Below are positions 1-7,476 of a stretch of 7,619 nt of DNA, one piece after another. The position numbers were made by a program, and so were the translations under genes. The notes below the pieces were generated by a model that was not told the origin of the DNA, searched no databases, and worked only from the letters and a program-made list of their open reading frames with translations. Every line of letters starts with the position of its first letter. Positions within the stretch are counted from its first letter, which is position 1. The stretch is from Desulfobacterales bacterium (lineage in GTDB: Bacteria; Desulfobacterota; Desulfobacteria; Desulfobacterales; C00003106): positions 1 to 7,619 of the forward strand of contig JAUVFC010000080.1 of assembly GCA_030594505.1 (NCBI GenBank). The letters are read 5' to 3'.

Positions 1-852
1 ACTCGGGACATCTCCTTTGAGAATATTCCGAGTCTTTCTCAGGCGGGGGTCAGGAACAGGGTTTGCGGCAAGAAGCGCCTCGGTATACGGATGTTGCGGC
101 TGTTGCGCAAAATTTCTCTTTTTCATTACCTCAAGAATCTTACCCAAATACATTACTGCGATCCGATCGCTTATGTGCTGTATCATAGCCAGATCGTGGG
201 CAATAAACAGGTAGGTCAGATTAAACCTCTCTTTAAGCCCCACTAAAAGATTGATAATTTGTGCCTGTATTGAAACATCCAATGCTGATATCGGTTCGTC
301 AGCTACGATAAATTTGGGCCGCAGGATAAGGGCTCTGGCGATTCCAATCCGCTGGCGCTGTCCTCCGCTGAACTCATGCGGATAGCGGTCTCCCTGTTCC
401 GGAAGAAGCCCGATTTCCTCCATCAAACGACGCACCTCGTTATGGCGAGTCTTTTTGTCACCCACCTTGTGAATAATCAACGGCTCTTCTATAATAGCGG
501 CAGCCGTCTTCCTCGGGTTGAGGGAAGAATAAGGATCCTGGAATATAACCTGCATCGACCGCCGGAGAGTACGGAGTTCTTTTTTCCCGTAATCAAGGAT
601 ATTTTGTCCTTCAAAACAAATCCTCCCGGCCGTCGGTTCCTCCAGCCGCAGGACAAGACGACTCAGGGTAGATTTCCCACATCCGGACTCCCCCACAAGT
701 CCAAGGGTTTCACCCCGCTTTATTTCAAGACTTACACCGTCAACAGCCTTTAGGAGACGTGACTTCCCGGCCCACAACTTTTCTTTTACAGGATAATACT
801 TTTTTACTCCTTTCAAGGCTAAGATTGAATCTGTTGTTTTTGTTGTATCCAT
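1..852 (-). CDS. Oligopeptide/dipeptide ABC importer ATPase, OppF/DppF type (3' end missing)
   Basis: This is the second of a pair of ATP-binding subunits that power import of oligopeptides, or of nickel or other solutes carried by the same family, through a cytoplasmic-membrane permease. The reading frame is open for 284 codons from an ATG at 852 and runs off the window, so the C-terminal part (normally about 30-50 residues) is missing. Visible motifs are Walker A GESGCGKS (residues 54-61), Q-loop FQDP (Q105), ABC signature FSGGQ (161-165), Walker B FIVADEP (181-187) followed by the SALD D-loop, and H-loop histidine H219. The family-typical HPYTEALL stretch follows at about 254-261, marking the OppF/DppF C-terminal extension. 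It starts 22 bp after the OppD-like gene, with only a weak ribosome-binding site (TAAGAA). The shared transcript and matching family suggest the two ATPases form a heterodimer. Substrate cannot be told from ATPases alone; oppF and dppF are both possible names. Confidence 0.93.
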   Translation of the reverse strand, partial: MDTTKTTDSILALKGVKKYYPVKEKLWAGKSRLLKAVDGVSLEIKRGETLGLVGESGCGKSTLSRLVLRLEEPTAGRICFEGQNILDYGKKELRTLRRSMQVIFQDPYSSLNPRKTAAAIIEEPLIIHKVGDKKTRHNEVRRLMEEIGLLPEQGDRYPHEFSGGQRQRIGIARALILRPKFIVADEPISALDVSIQAQIINLLVGLKERFNLTYLFIAHDLAMIQHISDRIAVMYLGKILEVMKKRNFAQQPQHPYTEALLAANPVPDPRLRKTRNILKGDVPS

Positions 853-874
853 ATATAATTCTTAGGAAAATGTT

Positions 875-1879
875 TTAAAAGTCTTTTTCTGAAAGTTGAT
901 ATTTCCAACACCGCACCCGGTGGCCGCCGCCCAGGTCAACCACGTCCGGCAAATGTTCGCATCGTTCGAATCTATCCGGGCACCGATTCTTGAAACGACA
1001 TCCCGGAGGGAGGGCTATAAGATCCGGGACGCTGCCGGGAATCGTCGGCAGGCGCCATCCCTTCTTTTCAGGTCTCATCTTCGGAATCGATGCCAGAAGT
1101 CCTTTTGTATAGGGATGGGAAGGGTTCGCGAAAAGTCCCTTGACCGTATTTTCTTCCATCACCTGGCCGGCATACATCACGAGTACCTTATCCGCGATCT
1201 CGGCCACCACGCCGAGATTGTGGGTAATCATTATTATCGACATTCGATGTTGTTCCTGAAGAGATTCCAGGAGCGCCAATATCTGGGCCTGTATGGTTAC
1301 GTCAAGCGCCGTGGTAGGCTCGTCCGCTATAATCAGTCGGGGCTCGCATGAAAGGGCCATGGCGGTCATTACCCTCTGGCGCATCCCACCGCTCAACTGA
1401 TGAGGATATTCCCGAATTCGTCGGTGTGGATCCGGTATCCCTACCTGTTGTAACATGGTCTCGGCAATCTCCAGGGCTTCCCTTCGGGCTACCTTCCTGT
1501 GAAGAAGGACCGCCTCCGCGATCTGATCCCCCACGGTAAAAACCGGATTCAGGGAGGTCATGGGATCCTGGAAAATCATGCTGATCGCATTTCCCCGAAT
1601 ATCCTGCATCTCTCTTTCGCCCAGCGTCAAAAGGTCCCTGCCATCAAATATAATTGTGCCTGATACGATCCTTCCGGGCGGCTGTGATACAAGACGCATA
1701 ACAGAAAGCGCTGTAACACTCTTTCCACATCCTGATTCTCCCACGATCCCGATCGTCTTTCCGGGCTCTACGGAAAAACTAACCCCGTCCACGGCGCGAA
1801 CAACACCCCGGTCCGTATAAAATACGGTACTTAGCTCTTTAACATCCAATAAATTCATATCTTGTTCATGGTTTGCCAT
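875..1879 (-). CDS. Oligopeptide/dipeptide ABC importer ATPase, OppD/DppD type
   Basis: First ATPase subunit of an Opp/Dpp-type importer, 334 residues, a normal full length. It hydrolyses ATP on the cytoplasmic face of the permease. Motifs are Walker A GESGCGKS (47-54), Q-loop FQDP (Q104), signature LSGGM (162-166), Walker B LIIADEP (182-188), D-loop ALD and H-loop H220, then HPYTKGLL. The C-terminal extension carries four cysteines, C294, C300, C307 and C324 (GCRFKNRC...RC...RC). In structurally studied members of this subfamily these ligate a [4Fe-4S] cluster, so a cluster is expected here. The ATG at 1879 overlaps the lptD stop in TAATG, implying translational coupling; an alternative ATG at codon 8 (1858) has no better ribosome-binding site. 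The permease and solute-binding genes are not present in the window; they may lie beyond the left edge or elsewhere. Family assignment is firm, substrate unknown. Confidence 0.95.
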   Translation of the reverse strand: MANHEQDMNLLDVKELSTVFYTDRGVVRAVDGVSFSVEPGKTIGIVGESGCGKSVTALSVMRLVSQPPGRIVSGTIIFDGRDLLTLGEREMQDIRGNAISMIFQDPMTSLNPVFTVGDQIAEAVLLHRKVARREALEIAETMLQQVGIPDPHRRIREYPHQLSGGMRQRVMTAMALSCEPRLIIADEPTTALDVTIQAQILALLESLQEQHRMSIIMITHNLGVVAEIADKVLVMYAGQVMEENTVKGLFANPSHPYTKGLLASIPKMRPEKKGWRLPTIPGSVPDLIALPPGCRFKNRCPDRFERCEHLPDVVDLGGGHRVRCWKYQLSEKDF

Positions 1880-4206
1880 TAAAACTCGAATTCGCCTAAT
1901 CCGTGCAAACTTACTGTAAACATATATTTTTTCTCTCTTTCCTCTTCATCCAAATACATGAGTTCATCCGAATACGTAAGACCGACAGTCCAACACTGCG
2001 ATTCATACGAACATCCAACAACTCTTTTAATGTCTTCATCGGCGTATAAGTTACGCTCTATTGCCCCGTATGCAGAAAGACCCCCGTAAATTTTCAAGAA
2101 AGCTTCGGTATAAATACTCTCACTGCCCGTTATTCCCTTTTCACTATCCTCCTGGGTATATCTGTACTCAACGGTCAGTCTGTCCCCCCTGTGATCAGAA
2201 AGACGCAGCGCCGTATTATAGCTCTTATATTCCCTATCATAGGGAGACCATTCCGCATCGGCATCCAAACTGATGTAGCGCCAGGGGTTAAGCTCTAATT
2301 CGGCAGTTACATTTTTAAAAGGCTTTCTTTCACCCAGACTTGGAGTTTCTTCCACATCCCTTCGGGCTTCTTTAATGTCATAACTTTGGCTTAACTTAAA
2401 ACGACAAAAATCATGGTATCTATACTGAGGAGCATCAGGATCTTTCTTTTCAATCAGCTTGGCTGTAAAAGTGTTTGTAATGGAATAGGTCAATAGATTC
2501 TCTTCGGCTATCTCGCTAACAAACGAGGGACGGTCTTCTTGCTCTATCTCTGGTATGTAACTGTAAACGATCCGGGGCATTAAGGAATGCTTGATCTTGT
2601 CGACACGATCCCCTTCAATATGAAATATTCTTCCAAATTCTGTTGAAAGGTCTACTTTTATATCATAGAGCTTCCGGGACCCTTGTTTTTCTTTTGAGAG
2701 CTCATCTGCCGAGTATCTTTCCGCCACCCAGGCAGTCTCACGGAGGCCTATGGACGGCTCAAAGCTGAAGTAATTATAAAAACGGACCGGACAATATATC
2801 CTTGGATAAACGTCCACGGAATGTCCCATGGTCCCGATTTTTCTCCAGGAATGTTTATAGGAAGAACTTAGGTCAAAGAAAAAAGGGGTATCCCCGATTA
2901 CTTGCTTTACACCGGTAAACGTCACGGATGGAAGCTGCTGCAAGGGGGTATCGTCTGTACTTTCCTTATTTCGCTCAATAACGTCATCGTACCATAGAAG
3001 CTCGCTATTCAAGCTGTATCGACTCCAGTTTTTATCCACTGTAAGTCGATTCGTCCTGACTGTGTCGGTGTAATCGTCAATATCCCTGCCAAATGTCTTG
3101 AGATAATATTTATCGGTATGTTCAAATCCGGAATAGCCGTCCTTAAATTCACGCAGGTAATCCTGGTCGCTGACGACATCTATGTCCAGTTTTGCTCTAA
3201 CTCCGCTCCCAAGGGACTGATCATTTTTCATCCTGAACCACCACCGTTTCCTATTCAAACGGGGCACATCTGGCTCTTCGCGATATCCCCGGTCAATCAG
3301 GCGATCGTATAAAAAATCGTACATCATGGTGCCCTTGCTTTCGCGACTCAGCACATACCGGAATTCCGCCCCATGTTTGATCCCCCTGTGTCCTATGCCG
3401 TTTTCATAGAGAGTCGCGTCACAGCTCTCATTGATCGCCCAAAAGAATGGGAGATTGTATTCAAAACCGTCCCGCTCGGAATAGCTGAATTGCGGAAAAA
3501 GAAAACCGGTCTGGCGTTTCAGTTTTACAGGGAAAACCAGGTAGGGTATGTATAGGATCGGAACAGATTTTGTGTAAAAGGCCGCGTGCTTGACAGTGCC
3601 GTACCCCTCGATGGTAACATTGAAATCTTTTCCGGTAATTTTCCAATCAGGAGAATCCCCGTCACAAGTAGTCAAGCTGCAATCATCAATAAAATAGGTT
3701 TCCTTGCCGGTCTTGATTATCTTGTTGCCGCGGATATAAAAATGATTTGCTGCAATGAAAATCGTTCCGTCATAGATCACGCCGGTTTCTGTCTTCATGT
3801 TCACGACCATCCTGCTTCCGGTAAGGATGTCCTTATCTACGGTCATTACAACCTCTTCAAATGCATCCATGGTACTGGTTGTACGATTCACATAGACGAT
3901 ACCGGCCGCCAGGGACCTGTTCCCCTTTGTAATTTTGACATTCCCTTTTGCGGTATATACATCGTTCTTTTTATCATAGGTCAACCTGTCCGCTTTTATG
4001 CGCCATGGTTCCCCGGAAGAATCTTGCGCAAGAAAAGCAGGGGCCTCAGCGGCAATGGCGGGTGAGCAAGCGAGAAATAATACGATGAGTATTACAATAA
4101 ATCTTTTGTATTGAGGAATTGAGGAATTGAGAAATTGAGGAATTGAGAAAAGAGTACTTGTTATTTTACGTGGATGGTACAAAAAGGAAATATTGTTACT
4201 ACACAT
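1879..4206 (-). CDS. lptD: LPS-assembly outer-membrane protein LptD (OstA/Imp)
   Basis: LptD is the outer-membrane beta-barrel that, with the LptE lipoprotein, inserts lipopolysaccharide into the outer leaflet. From the ATG at 4206 the protein has 775 residues, usual for the family. The frame stays open upstream to a TTG at 4272; residue numbers here count from that TTG. Features in order: a signal peptide with basic KR at 56-57, a hydrophobic core, and a likely signal-peptidase I site after AIA (72-74); the periplasmic OstA/LptA-like jellyroll (about 87-200, [10 protein letters not shown] and AKGNVKI motifs); the DDCSLTTC-x6-W motif with C198 and C203; the barrel domain (about 255-797) rich in alternating hydrophobic strands; and C754 and C760 near the end. 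These cysteine pairs resemble those that form the interdomain disulfides in characterised LptD. The protein ends in phenylalanine, as outer-membrane barrels often do. The start is unresolved: no ATG, GTG or TTG lies between codon 31 (TTG) and the signal-peptide core, and the first ~55 codons coincide with an intergenic repeat element. The downstream dppD-like gene overlaps by one base. Confidence 0.93.
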   Translation of the reverse strand: MCSNNISFLYHPRKITSTLFSIPQFLNSSIPQYKRFIVILIVLFLACSPAIAAEAPAFLAQDSSGEPWRIKADRLTYDKKNDVYTAKGNVKITKGNRSLAAGIVYVNRTTSTMDAFEEVVMTVDKDILTGSRMVVNMKTETGVIYDGTIFIAANHFYIRGNKIIKTGKETYFIDDCSLTTCDGDSPDWKITGKDFNVTIEGYGTVKHAAFYTKSVPILYIPYLVFPVKLKRQTGFLFPQFSYSERDGFEYNLPFFWAINESCDATLYENGIGHRGIKHGAEFRYVLSRESKGTMMYDFLYDRLIDRGYREEPDVPRLNRKRWWFRMKNDQSLGSGVRAKLDIDVVSDQDYLREFKDGYSGFEHTDKYYLKTFGRDIDDYTDTVRTNRLTVDKNWSRYSLNSELLWYDDVIERNKESTDDTPLQQLPSVTFTGVKQVIGDTPFFFDLSSSYKHSWRKIGTMGHSVDVYPRIYCPVRFYNYFSFEPSIGLRETAWVAERYSADELSKEKQGSRKLYDIKVDLSTEFGRIFHIEGDRVDKIKHSLMPRIVYSYIPEIEQEDRPSFVSEIAEENLLTYSITNTFTAKLIEKKDPDAPQYRYHDFCRFKLSQSYDIKEARRDVEETPSLGERKPFKNVTAELELNPWRYISLDADAEWSPYDREYKSYNTALRLSDHRGDRLTVEYRYTQEDSEKGITGSESIYTEAFLKIYGGLSAYGAIERNLYADEDIKRVVGCSYESQCWTVGLTYSDELMYLDEEEREKKYMFTVSLHGLGEFEF
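4111..4150. repeat. Five-copy octamer tandem array at the lptD 5' end
   Basis: Five consecutive 8-bp units are seen on the plus strand: TTGAGGAA, TTGAGGAA, TTGAGAAA, TTGAGGAA, TTGAGAAA. They are read in the lptD frame as the stretch [13 protein letters not shown] just before the signal-peptide core. The unit length is not a multiple of three, so gain or loss of one unit would shift the frame of anything begun upstream. The same unit type occurs inverted at 4254-4288. Confidence 0.9.
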
Positions 4207-4253
4207 AGACAAAACAACAAGTAACCACCGATAATTCAAAGATACTAATTTTC

Positions 4254-4288
4254 CAATCCCTAAATTCCTCAATCCCTAATCCCTAAAT
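4254..4288. repeat. Degenerate 7-8-bp tandem repeats after truA, inverted relative to 4111-4150
   Basis: Read on the minus strand, this stretch directly after the truA stop consists of units TTTAGGGA, TTAGGGA, TTGAGGAA, TTTAGGGA. The TTGAGGAA unit matches those at 4111-4150 but on the opposite strand, so the two arrays form the arms of an imperfect inverted repeat around a ~100-bp centre (4151-4253). The longest lptD reading frame begins with TTG inside this arm (4272). Confidence 0.75.
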
Positions 4289-5029
4289 TCAATACCAAAC
4301 ATTCATCAAAAAAAGGCCGTGGGGAGGTGCGGTGGCGCCGGCATTAGCACGATCTTTTGACAAAAGAATTTCATGAAATCCTTTTGGGGCAATACGGTCT
4401 CTTCCCACATCAACCAGGGTCCCAACAATGTTTCTGACCATATATCTCAAAAAACCATTTGCGGAAATACTGAAAATCAGTTTCCCGTCTTCATACGCGT
4501 CAAGCCCTATATCCGATACGATTCGCACAGCATCTTTGCGAATGCTTCCCCCGGCCTCAAAAGCGGAAAAATCGTGTCTCCCCTTAAGACAAGAAAGCGC
4601 ATCTCTCATGGCATCAATCCTGAGAGGCCTGCGTATATGCCACGCAAATCTCCGGTGAATTGCGGACGGAATTTCACGATTCAGGACATGGTATTGATAG
4701 CGTTTCTCCTTGCAATCGTATCTGGCATGAAAATGATCCGGCGCCTGTTCAACATCTTTTATGACAATATCGGGGGGGAGAAGGCTGTTCAATCCCTTTT
4801 TAAAGACCAGAGGGGTAAGGTTGCTGCCTGCTTTAAAATTGGCAACCTGCTCCAGTGAATGAACTCCCGCATCGGTCCGTCCCGATCCGATAAGGGTTAC
4901 AGCCTGCTCGGTCATTACTTTAATAGCCGACTCGATTGTTTCTTGTACCGTAGCAACCCCTTTTTGACGCTGCCAGCCATGATAGTCCGTACCGTCATAT
5001 TCGATGACCAGTTTGAAATTTTTGAGCAT
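4289..5029 (-). CDS. truA: tRNA pseudouridine(38-40) synthase TruA
   Basis: TruA isomerises uridines 38, 39 and 40 in the anticodon arm of many tRNAs to pseudouridine, in the cytoplasm. The 246-residue length is typical. The N-terminus LVIEYDGTDYHGWQRQ is diagnostic, and the catalytic aspartate is D53 in GSGRTDAGVH (48-57). The second half carries the KRYQYHVLNR strand, the HDFSAFEAGG region, NGFLRYMVRNIVGTLVDVG, and the closing HGLFLMNVWY. The ATG at 5029 gives exactly the family's N-terminus, although no convincing Shine-Dalgarno is visible upstream. It lies 257 bp after argC, separated by a repeat element, so it may be transcribed from its own promoter. Its stop codon abuts octamer repeats, with lptD following on the same strand. 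Confidence 0.97.
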   Translation of the reverse strand: MLKNFKLVIEYDGTDYHGWQRQKGVATVQETIESAIKVMTEQAVTLIGSGRTDAGVHSLEQVANFKAGSNLTPLVFKKGLNSLLPPDIVIKDVEQAPDHFHARYDCKEKRYQYHVLNREIPSAIHRRFAWHIRRPLRIDAMRDALSCLKGRHDFSAFEAGGSIRKDAVRIVSDIGLDAYEDGKLIFSISANGFLRYMVRNIVGTLVDVGRDRIAPKGFHEILLSKDRANAGATAPPHGLFLMNVWY

Positions 5030-5053
5030 AATAATAAATAGAAAGCTTAATCG

Positions 5054-5254
5054 ATCCGCAGATTACGCAGATTTCACGGATTTTCAATAAAATCAAGTTA
5101 TATGGAAGTAGCGCAGGGCTTTAGCTCTGCCATTATGATGCCCCGCTTTAGCGGGACACTACGTTTAAAAAAGGAAATTCCTATACAATCAAGTTATGTG
5201 ATATGGCAGTTGTTAACCCTAACTATATAAATATAATCTGCGTAATCTGCGGAT
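5054..5254. repeat. 201-bp inverted-repeat element with CGCAGATTA-type arms
   Basis: A perfect 20-bp inverted repeat bounds this element: 5054-5073 (key core GCAGATTACGCAGA) matches the reverse complement of 5235-5254. The left arm continues as degenerate 9-mers (CGCAGATTA, CGCAGATTT, CACGGATTT). The interior has no plausible gene. Together with its flanks it fills the whole argC-truA gap (5030-5286). The form resembles a non-coding miniature repeat; I see no transposase, and no clear target-site duplication at the outer ends. Confidence 0.8.
5091..5197. repeat. Direct repeats AATCAAGTTAT enclosing a hairpin block
   Basis: The 11-bp sequence AATCAAGTTAT occurs at 5091-5101 and again at 5187-5197; both copies are followed within a few bases by ATGG and AG, so the similarity extends imperfectly to about 20 bp. 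Between them are two small hairpins with identical TTTA loops: GCAGGGC/GCTCTGC (5113-5119 with 5124-5130) and CCCGC/GCGGG (5142-5146 with 5151-5155). This looks like a REP-type hairpin block nested inside the larger inverted-repeat element, either an insertion with flanking duplication or a local tandem duplication. Confidence 0.6.
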
Positions 5255-5286
5255 ATAATATCGAATTAATTGTTTCTCAGCTTTGC

Positions 5287-6324
5287 CTACACCGGGAACG
5301 GACATGCGGAAAGTCCCGTGGTCTCCGGCAGCCCCGCCATTATATTCATATTCTGCACTGCCTGGCCTGAAGCCCCTTTTACGAGGTTATCAATCACGGA
5401 AACAAGAATCAAACGATTAGCCCGTTTGTCTATCCGGAACCCGATATCACAGTAGTTGGCGCCGCGCACATGAAGGGTATCCGGCACCCGCCCCGGAGAC
5501 AGGATACGAACAAATGGTTTGTCCTTATAATATGATGCCAGCAGGTCATACACAATATCATGAGAAACGTCACCGCAAAGATCGGCATAAATAGTTGTCA
5601 ACATACCACGGCTGACTGGAACAAGGTGAGGAGTGAAGGTAATCGGCACGGTACGGCCGGCGAGATTACTTAATACTTCCTCCATTTCCGGGGTATGACG
5701 ATGAGCTGCCACTTTATAGGCCCGAAGTCCCTCGTGAACCTCACAAAAATGCGCGGCCAAAGAAAGGGAACGTCCGGCGCCGCTGACCCCTGATTTGGAA
5801 TCAACAATAATAGAATCCAGGTCAATAAGATTCTCCTTCATAAATGGCGCAAGCGGCAAAATAGCGCTTGTAGGGTAACAACCCGGATTACCGATTAAGG
5901 AACTCTTTTGTATTAACTCAAAGTTGATCTCCGGCAACCCATATGCAGCCGCTTCCAAAAGAGCTGAAGCTTCATGAGATTGATACCATTTTTCATAAAC
6001 AGCAGAATCCTTGAATCGAAAATCAGCGCTAAGATCTATTACCTTAGCCCCTCTTTCCAACAATCCGGGTACTACCCCCATGGCAACCTTATGCGGAAGC
6101 GCTGTGAAGACAAAATCAGCGGCCCCTGAAACAGTATCAACATCACATGGAATACATTTCAGATCAACTACCCCGGTCATGGCGGGATAAATCTCGGCAA
6201 ACGGCTTGCCGGCATATTGGCGCGAGGTAATGAGAACTAATGAGGCCTCCGGGTGTCCTGTTAAAATCCGCACCAACTCGGCGCCGGCATAACCTGTTGC
6301 CCCGACTACAGCGATCTTGATCAT
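5287..6324 (-). CDS. argC: N-acetyl-gamma-glutamyl-phosphate reductase
   Basis: ArgC catalyses the third step of arginine (ornithine) synthesis, NADPH-dependent reduction of N-acetylglutamyl-5-phosphate to the semialdehyde with release of phosphate, in the cytoplasm. The 345-residue length is normal for the long (type 1) form. Evidence: the N-terminal nucleotide-binding glycine motif GATGYAG (8-14), TALPHKVAM (74-82), DLSADFRF (97-104), the catalytic cysteine C149 in IGNPGCYPT, SGVSGAGR (178-185), the histidine motif HRHTPE (208-213), and the C-terminal NLVKGASGQAVQNMN (313-327). The ATG at 6324 has a good Shine-Dalgarno, GAGAGGA, about 4 nt upstream. It is 290 bp from rpsI and behind that operon's terminator, so it probably has its own promoter. 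No other arg gene is in the window. Confidence 0.98.
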   Translation of the reverse strand: MIKIAVVGATGYAGAELVRILTGHPEASLVLITSRQYAGKPFAEIYPAMTGVVDLKCIPCDVDTVSGAADFVFTALPHKVAMGVVPGLLERGAKVIDLSADFRFKDSAVYEKWYQSHEASALLEAAAYGLPEINFELIQKSSLIGNPGCYPTSAILPLAPFMKENLIDLDSIIVDSKSGVSGAGRSLSLAAHFCEVHEGLRAYKVAAHRHTPEMEEVLSNLAGRTVPITFTPHLVPVSRGMLTTIYADLCGDVSHDIVYDLLASYYKDKPFVRILSPGRVPDTLHVRGANYCDIGFRIDKRANRLILVSVIDNLVKGASGQAVQNMNIMAGLPETTGLSACPFPV

Positions 6325-6371
6325 TGTTCCTCTCTCTTGTAATTCACAATTGATGATTTCGCGGGAAATCC

Positions 6372-6386
6372 ATTATATTTATTATA
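6372..6386 (-). promoter_or_regulatory. Possible -10 elements upstream of argC
   Basis: On the minus strand two TATAAT hexamers occur at 6386-6381 and 6377-6372, about 50-60 bp before the argC ATG and downstream of the rpsI terminator. The first directly abuts the end of the CACGAAG inverted repeat. No good -35 hexamer is visible at the right distance, because that region is repeat arm. The AT-rich context makes chance matches likely; low confidence. Confidence 0.3.
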
Positions 6387-6471
6387 CCACGAAGAGCACG
6401 AAGAACACGAAGATTACAAAGAAATTACTAAACCATTTCCAATCTTCGTGCCCCTTCGTGTCCTTCGTGGT
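6386..6471. repeat. Inverted repeat with CACGAAG-unit arms (argC-rpsI gap)
   Basis: The arm at 6386-6415 and the reverse complement of 6441-6471 match with a one-base gap and four substitutions or fewer, around a 25-bp spacer. Each arm holds three copies of an ACACGAAG-like unit at about 10-bp spacing (ACCACGAAG, CACGAAG, CACGAAGATT). The element could fold into a long hairpin. Apart from this, the 290-bp gap 6325-6614 holds the rpsI terminator, candidate -10 boxes and an isolated TTATCCACA; I see no gene in it. Confidence 0.8.
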
Positions 6472-6548
6472 CTATCAGACCGTGTTTTATAGACAGCAAA
6501 TTTGGGGAATTTATTTTGTGCTTATCCACAGGAGGCTGTCCTAAAAAC

Positions 6549-6586
6549 AAAAAGAGGAAGGGGCCTTAGGCCACCTTCCTCTTTTT
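6549..6586 (-). terminator. Rho-independent terminator after rpsI (bidirectional form)
   Basis: A strong hairpin pairs 6549-6565 with 6569-6586: a GAGGAAGG/CCTTCCTC stem capped by GGCC-TTA-GGCC with a single bulged A, extended by A-T pairs. In the minus direction it is followed by TTTTTGTTTTT, placed about 30 bp after the rpsI stop. A T-run also follows on the plus strand, so it could work both ways, but no plus-strand gene needs it. It ends the rplM-rpsI transcript and separates it from argC. Confidence 0.9.
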
Positions 6587-6614
6587 TTATAAAAATATCA
6601 AGTATGTGTTGATA

Positions 6615-7010
6615 TTAACGTTTTGAAAATTGAAAATTGGCGCGCGCCCCTTTTTGTCCATACTTTTTCCGTTCCTTCACCCGGGGATCGCGTTTTATAA
6701 AACCGGCTTTCTTAAGAGGGCCTCTTAACTCGGAATCAACAAGCAACAGGGCTCTGGCAATACCATGTCTAATCGCGCCGGCCTGTCCCGAAACCCCACC
6801 GCCGGCAACATTGACCATCACATCAAATCGATCCCGTGTTCCTGTCAAATCAAGGGGCTGCCTGACAAGCATTTTGGCGCTTTCCAATGTAAAATACTCA
6901 TCAATGGAACGATTGTTGATAGTGATATCCCCGCCCCCGGGCATTAAACGTGTTCGGGCAACCGAGGCCTTTCGTCTCCCTGTAGCATAATAAACTTCTT
7001 TTGATACCAT
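6615..7010 (-). CDS. rpsI: 30S ribosomal protein S9
   Basis: S9 binds 16S rRNA in the head of the small ribosomal subunit, and its basic C-terminal tail reaches the P-site tRNA. From the ATG at 7010 it is 131 residues, matching the family's usual ~130. Signatures are [15 protein letters not shown] near the N-terminus, [19 protein letters not shown] in the middle, and the basic tail [12 protein letters not shown] with terminal FSKR. The frame is open upstream to a GTG at 7031, which would add seven residues (MERVEHI) and nearly abut rplM; I prefer 7010 because the family begins there and a GGAA lies six bases upstream. It follows rplM by 22 bp, as in most bacteria, and is closed by a hairpin terminator. 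Confidence 0.97.
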   Translation of the reverse strand: MVSKEVYYATGRRKASVARTRLMPGGGDITINNRSIDEYFTLESAKMLVRQPLDLTGTRDRFDVMVNVAGGGVSGQAGAIRHGIARALLLVDSELRGPLKKAGFIKRDPRVKERKKYGQKGARANFQFSKR

Positions 7011-7016
7011 AATATG

Positions 7017-7029
7017 TTCCACTCTCTCC
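7017..7029 (-). promoter_or_regulatory. Ribosome-binding site deciding the rpsI start
   Basis: The minus strand reads GGAGAGAGTGGAA here, with GGAA ending six bases before the ATG at 7010. The competing GTG (7031) lies upstream of these purines and has none of its own, so the ATG is favoured. Confidence 0.55.
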
Positions 7030-7032
7030 ACT

Positions 7033-7461
7033 CTAAATTTCTAACGATTCCGGGTTTTGCGCGGTATGCCGGTGATCGCTTCCAGCATAAATCTTCAGCT
7101 TTTTTATCATCTTCCTCCCCAAGCTGTTTTTGGGGAGCATCCCTTTTACCGCGAAATGTATTAAATCTTCAGGACGTTTCTTCAACAAATCCTTTGCTGT
7201 AATTGAGGTAATCCCACCCACGTATCCGGAATGGCGATAATATAGCTTATCGTCCCATTTTTTGCCGGTCAACACAATTTTGTCCGCGTTAATCACTATG
7301 ATAAAATCGCCGGTGTCAACATGAGCCGTATAGATAGGTTTATGTTTTCCTCGAAGCCTGAAAGCAACATTCGAGGCAAGTCGTCCCAATACTTGACCTG
7401 CCGCATCTACCACATACCACTTTCGCTCGACACTGTCTTCTTTGGCAACCACTGTCTTCAC
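7033..7461 (-). CDS. rplM: 50S ribosomal protein L13
   Basis: L13 is an early-assembly protein of the large ribosomal subunit. The 142-residue length is standard. Family hallmarks are [17 protein letters not shown] (14-30), [37 protein letters not shown], the signature [14 protein letters not shown], and [11 protein letters not shown] near the end. Translation begins at GTG (7461), not ATG; the nearest upstream ATG in frame is cut off by a TAG two codons later. The GTG is supported by GGAGTAGGG just upstream. rpsI follows at once, the universal L13-S9 pair. Its leader region is occupied by an inverted-repeat element whose outer arm ends only about 15 bp before the start codon. Confidence 0.97.
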   Translation of the reverse strand: MKTVVAKEDSVERKWYVVDAAGQVLGRLASNVAFRLRGKHKPIYTAHVDTGDFIIVINADKIVLTGKKWDDKLYYRHSGYVGGITSITAKDLLKKRPEDLIHFAVKGMLPKNSLGRKMIKKLKIYAGSDHRHTAQNPESLEI

Positions 7462-7464
7462 AAT

Positions 7465-7473
7465 CCCTACTCC
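7465..7473 (-). promoter_or_regulatory. Ribosome-binding site for the rplM GTG start
   Basis: The minus strand reads GGAGTAGGG, with GGAG eight bases before the GTG at 7461. This supports the non-ATG start. The site lies between the end of the upstream inverted-repeat element (7477) and the gene. Confidence 0.65.
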
Positions 7474-7476
7474 ATT

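Noticed and set aside
376..753. 125-codon plus-strand frame opposite the OppF-like gene
   Set aside because: Antisense shadow of a conserved ATPase whose motifs are all intact on the other strand; no ribosome-binding site or recognisable domain.
3586..4065. 159-codon plus-strand frame opposite lptD
   Set aside because: Antisense to the conserved OstA domain and cysteine motif; no independent support.
4373..4858. 161-codon plus-strand frame opposite truA
   Set aside because: Antisense to the catalytic core of TruA; no sign of a protein family.
6386..6471. Possible CRISPR array
   Set aside because: Units are about 7-10 bp, degenerate and inverted between arms, with no spacers of CRISPR length and no cas genes.
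6522..6530. Perfect DnaA-box consensus TTATCCACA
   Set aside because: A single isolated 9-mer in an AT-rich gap with no cluster of boxes and no origin-associated gene; one chance match is expected.
6317..6544. 75-codon plus-strand reading frame
   Set aside because: It covers the CACGAAG inverted repeat and gives low-complexity peptide (TTKSTKNTKITKK); a product of repeat translation with no family resemblance.
6531..6545. GGAGGCTGTCCTAA as a possible insertion-sequence end, with GACAGC/GCTGTC 38 bp apart
   Set aside because: The arms are only 6 bp, no transposase or partner end is visible, and the match is within chance.
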